Shown: positions 57,345 to 64,000 of the stretch, piece by piece
Layout: each line of letters starts with the position of its first letter
How positions within the stretch are numbered: position 1 is the stretch's first letter
DNA from: Bradysia coprophila
Taxonomy: Eukaryota > Arthropoda > Insecta > Diptera > Sciaridae
DNA length: 64,000 bases
NCBI RefSeq assembly: GCF_014529535.1
Contig: NW_023503373.1
Coordinates: 2,666,001-2,730,000, forward strand
Direction: 5' to 3'
Notes under the pieces: model-generated
The model's database searches: none
What the model was told of the DNA's origin: nothing
Seen by the model: only the letters and a program-made list of their open reading frames with translations
Program-made: the position numbers and the translations under genes

Positions 57345-60183
57345 ATTCCTGTGTAACTAAAAAAAAACTCTTTTAACAAAACTCATACATTGTTGCTAAA
57401 AGTTTTGAAATGAGAGTTATACTAACTAATGTGCAATCCCTGCCACACTCATCAGCTTAATTAATTTATTAAAGATTTCATCAATAAAATGTAATTTAAC
57501 TAAGCAGCGAAAATAAGCAGTCTGAATATTTCACATTATAACGCACAAACAATAAAAATAAAACTTCTCACTATATCTGCATATTTCACAGCACCACTTT
57601 TCTACTTAGGAATTCAAGTCATTTAGTGGCAATTGAATAAAACGATATTGCATTTCCTTTTCGAATTGTTTTTAATTTACATTTAATATTCGTTCCTCAA
57701 ATCCGTATTGTGTTAAATGTTTCATATAATGTTTGAGTACATTGTGTAGTTTGTTGATTGGCTAAATAAGGAGCAGTTTATGCATACCATTAAAAATTAT
57801 TTATCGTTGAAGCTTTGAAAATCTGGTTTCTATGGAACATTGAACGTTTGGAGAAGACTACTATAACATTTTGATTGTCACCACAATTTTATTTTCTGCG
57901 ATTCTTTCCAACTTTATTTCTACAATCAATTTTATGTAGTTATGGAAATTGCCTTGCTCCAACTTAAAATTTATATTTTTCCATAATTTCTGTTAAACGT
58001 TTCGAGTTGTTGATTCTTTATAGTGTATCAAATATCTGTATATTATCAAAGATACTGCTCGTTATGTTGTTGATTCATGAATGTTATTTTACTTCAAACA
58101 TTTTCTTTCAGTTTATTAGTATAGCGACAGTTTGGACAACGTTTTCCCACCAGTTGATAGAAAATACAGTCTTCATTCATCAACTCTCTTAAATGATGAG
58201 TATTGCAAAGAAAATTTAATTTCTTTTGTTTGAATTATAATATTCTCTGTCTCGTATGGAATGGTGTCGTAATACAAGACTTTCCCTTACTCTAATTTTC
58301 ATCTGATATCACCGCAATGATGTATAAGTGACGGTGAAAGATTAAAGTCAAAATATGACCTTCTGAGGGCAAGAGTTAAAACAACTTTTTATTGAGAATA
58401 TTATCCTCGTGTTAAGAGTAATATTCAGAAAAGGTCAAAGGTCGTGGAAAATATACATTTAATCGGATTTTCAGAAAGGAAGATGTAAATGATATAGTTG
58501 TTAGATGGTATCAGTGGCTTTCTGTGAGGTTAAAGCTTAAAGCACGTGAATTTCAAGTTTAACCTGATATTTCAACCTGAAGCTTCAGCTGTTCACAGTT
58601 GTAAATGAGTAAATACAATAGCTTATAATGCTTATAATACACACAGGGATACTCATATGTTTTATCAAGTGCGTACTAAACTTACGTGTAACGTGTTATC
58701 ACTAGTTATCATTATAGACTTTTATTGTCCTACATCCAAACGGAGAGAAGACTTTATATATTAGGTTTGATGCAGTTTAACGGACTTTTGAATAACCTTG
58801 TCCCCAAGCTGGGGCTTTTGGTTATACATCTTCATTGTCTCACAAAATAATGCAATTTGACTAGTGGACTTCATCGCCCTTGACAACTTTATTTCACAAG
58901 AGTTCCTTAAATTTTGAAATAAAATCATCGGCATTATCATTAATCTTCCCAGTCAGATACGGTGTCGTGGTGCTTGACCTTTCATAATTCTGGGAACAAG
59001 CAACATCGTTGTTACACTATGACATATTTGCACTTATCAACTTTAAGTCATTAAGTTGAACCGTCCATGTTCTCAACTTATTCTGCATCTTCTGCAATCG
59101 TAACAAGTCGGTCTTATTGCATGACAATCAAGAGTTTGAGCGTCAGAGTAGCGAAGACGTATAGAGAGTACTTGAAATCGACTTTGACGCCCTTTGAAAA
59201 ACGTTTGAATTTATTTTTCAAGACCATGCAAATTGATTTGTTCCTAGTGTTAATCAATGTAAAATTCTTATTGTATCAATAGAAATTCACCTCTCGGATA
59301 TGGATTCTTTCTTCGAATCGCTTCACTAAAAACAAATGTTTTAAAATTGTGTCCAAATTACTTAATTGAATCAGGTTTTTTTTTGAGTCGAGGTCTATTT
59401 TCAAAATTTAATGAAATGTTTATTTCTTTTGCATCTCCGTAGTTGCATTTTAACAACATTATTCCTACAATTTTAGTTTCACAATGACCTTCTTCTTCTA
59501 TATGTGAATTGTACTTTGTTATAAATATTTCAAAACAGATACAGTATATTACAAGAGAATTAATTGACACAATTTTAAATTGACTTTGCTTTTTGTGTTA
59601 CATAAACTATGTTACTGTATTTAGTTGAAAATCTTTTTTTTACGAAAATTATAATGGCTTAGTGTATGGTGTACAGTGTACATACATATTCTTTACCAGC
59701 AAACGTGAAGTGAACAACCATCAGAACAATTTAATGAAAAAAATCGTCGAGAAAACATTTTTCAGCAAACATTATGATATAAAAATAAAATGAAAATTGA
59801 AATTACACCAGCAAATCTTCGAGTAATTTTGCAATTTGATCGTAAATTTGCTGCTACAATCAAAACATCTCATTCTTATTATGCCATTCAGTATAACATT
59901 TAATAGAATAAACATCTATAGCTTAAAATGGGGGACTATTGCAAGTACAACAATTTCGATTCTCTGTGTTGTAACTGTATAGCGAATAAATAAGTTCGAA
60001 TGACAAATAATTAACCGAATTGAGTTTGTATTTAGTTACAAAGACAGCTTAGTGCATACATCAAGTTCACACATTATCACAGGGAACGTGACGCAAGTCT
60101 CTAATCCTAATCCTGAATTAATCCTATTCTCAGGACCTGGATCGGAATTTATGAAAAACAATTCATTCATTATGAACGTAATA

Positions 60184-60398
60184 CAGTTAGAGGCAGTGAA
60201 ATTTCAGCATGAATTTGTTTCAGTTGATCCACAAAAACAATGAATACTGTTTACGTTTTCATACGGTTTTACCACTATCATGCGCGTGCGTGTCTCAGTT
60301 TCAACTGTAAAAACAAGTATACAGTTTTGATTGTATGTGTGGATCAGCTGAAAAACAGCTGAAGCAAATTAATGCTGAAATTTCACTGCATTTGACTG
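60184..60398. mobile_element. TA-flanked MITE (CAGCTG family), 215 bp
   Basis: The ends CAGTTAGAGGCAGTGAAATT and its mirrored right end (complement CAGTCAAATGCAGTGAAATT) are flanked by TA (60182-60183 and 60399-60400). Arms include TTCAGTTGATCC and GGATCAGCTGAAAAACAGCT. It is the best-bounded of three copies in the window. Confidence 0.75.
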
Positions 60399-60400
60399 TA

Positions 60401-62577
60401 TTAGATCGACAATTTCACTATTCATATTCGCTCTAAACTTATTTATTAAATTAAGTAGTATCGTCCCGTCGTTTCGCTTCGTACCCAAAATCAATGTGAG
60501 TAGTTGGAATTGGAGTATACTTTTAAATATGAATTCTTATTCGTCACTTACTTTGTTACAACACACATCTAGAATGCGCGTGATGATTGAACTTCAATTA
60601 TTGAATTGTGCTTTTTACAGTTTTTCCGACGCTGTCAAAACATCTCCTTGCTCAGTTAGGTGTCATTAGGTTGCTACTAGAGAGGGTATTGTTTTTTCCC
60701 ATTATGCTATTCGAAATGTCACCGTCGACTTCATCATCAGACTAGTGATATACGAACCATGCGGGTATTTCTTCAATCTGTCAAATGGTTAGTTTTTTTG
60801 TGTCATTACAATCATAATCCGATAACTTTAGCCACACTTTCGCATATTGACGAAATCACGAACATAATTATTGAATCTGTTACTTATTTTGATTCAAGTA
60901 TAAGGCATAATGTTTGACATTCTTGTATTTCTTTGGATTTACCTAATGTTTTACTATATAAGAGAACATTGGTTAGATTTCATCACTTATTGTCGTCATT
61001 GTTGTCGATAACAGTGAAAAAGGTCAACTAGTTGTGGTGAAAGTACGAAAGTACTACTAAGGGAGTTGCGTCACTTCTCTTTCTTATTGAAAAGTTTTTC
61101 TGCACAATTGATCATTTATGGAGCATCGGCATTTTATGATCTCATTAAAAATTCCGATGATTACTTTATGTTATTACTAGATCGATTATTTCCAGGAAGA
61201 ATTGCAATAATGTTTTTAGCTTGCATCAGACTTTGGATCTACGAATGTGATAATTACAAAAATAATTTGCAGTAAATTTAGTGGTCGAGCTAAATTAAAC
61301 AAATTAAAATTTTTAATCGTCGTTTCGGAGACATTAAATTTAACTTTGCTTAACTATTCCCGTTACGGTTCTTATACACTTCATTCGTTGAGCTAACATA
61401 TTGAGCTAATGTAAATCAGACGACTGTGAATTCAACTTTATACTCGACAATTTATATCGATGGAACACTAATCCTCTGATCGAAATTTCGAAACTACAAT
61501 CCGTCGACACCCTAATGCATTTATGCTCTCCCAAAAATTGCAACACATAAGCTTGAACACATACCCGCCCCTCATTTATTTTATTAAACTGAATGGATAA
61601 AACATCCAAACGAATATTAAATGAAAATTAAATTTAGTTCCCATGAATGAATTTTCTACATCTTACACAAGATCCTCCGAAGAGCAAAAGATCGTGTTCA
61701 TTCATTGATTGCTTGATCGTGTTTCTTTTTTTTGTGTCCGTTTTTTCTTCTTCAACTTTTTTTTTATAAATATTCGTAAGCAAATCATGAGAGATGTTGT
61801 TTTGATGGTTGTTGTTGTTGTTTCTGTTTTTTTTAATACAAAATTTTAAAACAGGAAAGGGTTGGGTTATATGAGAGAATACGATCATCAAAGATGTCTA
61901 GATGCACCATCAACATTTTAACGTTTTTATTAATTTATTTAATTGGATGAAACTTTACATTGGGGTAAAAAAAGAAAGAAAGACAAATAGGTAGTCCCTG
62001 ACGTAACTAAAGTCATAATTCTATCAAATCGTTTAAGTCACACTTACCATTTAAAAATTCATAATCACAACATAACAAGAAAATTATTTCAAAAACTATT
62101 CAGAAAACCGGTGTGTGTATATATATACCAACTTATTATAGCCGTGTGCTTGGCGGTAAGATTATTATTGTTGTTCGTTTGTTTGATTTTCTTTGATGGT
62201 AGTTTGTGTTTAGATGTGGTCAAGAGTAGATGCAATAACGTCGATTCTTTTAAAATTTCATTCATAAGATTTTCTGTATTGTTGTAATATCTATTAATGG
62301 CCACTCCTCGGTAAAATAAAAATTGTCCGGGCATATTGAACAGATTTTGTAAAAAAAAATTCGAAATGTTTTAAAAGCTATTCGAACATTTACTGAAAGT
62401 TCAAAAGTTTAACTATCGATTTTGAGAGAACAAAAAAAGACAAAAATTAGTGGTTTTGCGTACGTCAACATGAGTGTCGCCTAGCTAATTAAAAATTATT
62501 ATTCTTTTTTATTAAGTTGTTGTTTTTGTTTAATTAAAAACATTTCGCGGTGACAGCATATTTACTGGATACTAATT
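60401..62577. other. Intergenic, no gene seen
   Basis: A partial head of the dispersed MITE family (TGTCGTCATTGTTGTCGATA) lies near 60993. Short ORFs, such as 61066-61275, have no support. Confidence 0.4.
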
Positions 62578-62686
62578 ATGGAATTTTTAAGTGTTTACAA
62601 TTATATCATAGACGAGCACATGAGAGATTTTAAGCGAAATAGCCAGCATTTTTGGCAACCATGGCGAGATTTACATAAAAGACGAG
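62578..62686 (+). CDS. Candidate first coding exon, unknown plus-strand gene
   Basis: ATG opens MEFLSVYNYIIDEHMRDFKR and continues NSQHFWQPWRDLHKRR before a donor G|GTAAAT at 62687. The amino acid mix (Trp, His, charged) is unlike random AT-rich sequence and an intron would follow. I do not recognise the family, and no partner exon is visible before the window ends. Confidence 0.4.
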
Positions 62687-64000
62687 GTAAATTGAAATTT
62701 AAAATTAAATGAAACCTCCAACAGTCGTGCTTATGCCGAGGCCCTTTGTTATATGGATGTCCGGTTTTTTGCAATAAAAATTTCGAATGTTATTACTCAG
62801 ATATATGACCGCAGGGTGAATTTACAACGCATTGTTGCTATTACCAAACATACATCCGAATGTGTGCGATAAAAATTTTTCGTATTGCGATTTATAGTAT
62901 AGGATTGGTCAATCGTTTTATCATTTTCTACACCCACCATCACGACCAATTGTCGGGATTTGTTTTCGAATTTGAGGGAAAAGGATATTTGCAATTTTAA
63001 GAGAGTTTCGATATTGCTTTTTGTAATGTTATCGAATGTCCATTTTTAAGCTGTTCAGTTTTACATGAGACATGTAATGTAATGGCGACATTACTTCCCA
63101 CGTTGGAGATGCTTTTTCGTTTTCGTTTCGTTTTTCTTGTCCTGTGAATTGTTGTGTTATTGAGTAGGATTAAGGGTCTTGTCTCTCGGGCTTACAAACC
63201 AACGACTCATTCAAACAACAAATTTATAAGCAAGAACGTAATGCACTATTAACAATGTGGCAGTAGTTTGATGTTTGATGTTATACCCAAACAAACAGTG
63301 GGTTTTACATTTACCCAACCATACATCTTTGTTAATAAAAGACAACAGCACTGAGCAGAGTATAAGGATCCATGAAAATAGTATAAAACGGTTCTCGTAT
63401 GTGTCTGTTCATATGGTTGCTTTGAATATCAGTTTCTTATTGTCGGTTAACTCCAACCGAATAAAAACCAATCCAACATCTAGAAATGTTACAACGAACA
63501 GTTTATTTATTTTTTGCGTTCTTCTTTTCACCTTTCTATAAAAAAAGAGTTTTCGATCAACAGAAAAAAATCTAATCATAAACAACATGATTAAATCAAT
63601 TCATTATCGATGTCTATTCGTTTTACTCATAGTTTCATTTATATACTCGAAAAAAAACCCTATGTGCATGTGTATCTAAAGTTATAAGAATTATAATGTT
63701 TTTCGATGCTTCATCGTTTATTATACTTATATACAACTCCCCATATCCATGTAAATTAAAACAAGAAATAAGTATCGGTTTGGAGAATCAAAAAAAAAGA
63801 AAGAAGAAGATGAGAGAAAAAAAGAACGATCTGAACCATTCACTAACTTCGAAAATTTTTAACAATCTTAAAGACGCCATATATACTCAGGCAATTCATT
63901 GGCGTTTCTCACTCTATTCAATTTCATCTTACTACGTTCTACGTTTAACATATTGTTGTTATGCATGATATTAAAAACGTTATATCATCAATGCTCAGTG
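62687..64000. other. Right edge, no gene seen
   Basis: Likely intron or intergenic. It is AT-rich, with only short ORFs lacking resemblance to known proteins. Confidence 0.35.

Larger units (their letters stand above)
55591..60183. other. Receptor upstream region and intergenic, mostly unassigned
   Basis: No firm gene. 56030-57010 is unusually T-poor and A-rich on the plus strand and holds an unrecognised ORF (56198-56587). A short minus ORF is at 57021-57344. From 57345 to 60183 the sequence is plain AT-rich with nothing recognisable. Confidence 0.4.

Noticed and set aside
61066..61275. 69-aa hydrophobic ORF as a membrane protein gene
   Set aside because: No ATG context, splice sites or family match support it, and AT-rich sequence often yields hydrophobic ORFs.
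1..64000. CRISPR arrays, bacterial operons, Shine-Dalgarno sites, tRNA and rRNA genes
   Set aside because: The introns and insect gene families show a eukaryotic nuclear genome. No regularly spaced repeats and no tRNA cloverleaf were seen on reading; a dedicated tRNA scan was not possible.

Overview
The window is AT-rich eukaryotic DNA with intron-containing genes (GT-AG introns) and a dense load of small DNA transposons. Every recognisable host protein is closest, by memory of the families, to insect and specifically dipteran proteins: a CG10089-type DUSP15/22 phosphatase, starvin, nanchung, Abp1, a peroxisomal 4CL-like acyl-CoA synthetase and an odorant receptor. I infer a fly, probably a lower (nematoceran) dipteran such as a fungus gnat. 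The species is not visible in the sequence.

Six complete host genes are readable, all on the minus strand: (1) the dual-specificity phosphatase, 5440-13978, 7 coding exons, 376 aa, with a 21-nt first exon that encodes only the myristoylation start; (2) starvin/BAG3, 19444-23874, 2 coding exons, 630 aa; (3) a PTS1-bearing acyl-CoA synthetase, 31449-33335, 4 exons, 545 aa; (4) the TRPV channel nanchung, 34796-38210, 12 exons, 850 aa; (5) drebrin-like Abp1, 42458-45051, 8 exons, 525 aa; (6) an odorant receptor, 54201-55590, 4 exons, 401 aa. I assembled each model by joining splice sites in phase; all close without internal stops at lengths usual for the family. Two short ATG-to-donor exons on the plus strand (49375 and 62578) may begin genes running right, possibly beyond the window.

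The rest is mobile DNA. A 5.66-kb Ty3/gypsy-type LTR retrotransposon (24828-30490, minus) is complete: two 145-bp LTRs that look identical by eye, a 4-bp target duplication (ATGT), a primer binding site, a polypurine tract, gag, an in-phase AAAAAAC slippery heptamer at the gag stop, and pol with intact protease, RT, RNase H and integrase motifs. Downstream of pol it carries two extra ORFs: one reads as a retropepsin domain whose Asp-Thr-Gly is replaced by Asp-Pro-Gln, and the other has a predicted coiled coil and a Gag-type Cys/His motif. This 3' 'pro-like plus gag-like' cassette is the most unusual coding feature here.

DNA elements include two non-autonomous hAT elements with 8-bp duplications (8506-11009 and 46780-48300), a 1.05-kb foldback with ATTTAATCC minisatellites (12427-13478), a TTA-flanked PIF/Harbinger-like MITE, at least two dispersed TA-flanked MITE families, several long foldbacks nested inside larger elements, and a cluster of stem-loops (45277-46040, 47110-47310) whose stems differ in sequence but whose loops share GCCGAAGGCG or CGAGGCTTGCCGAG motifs. 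A LINE reverse-transcriptase relic lies at 53339-53917. I saw no tRNA, rRNA or CRISPR features.
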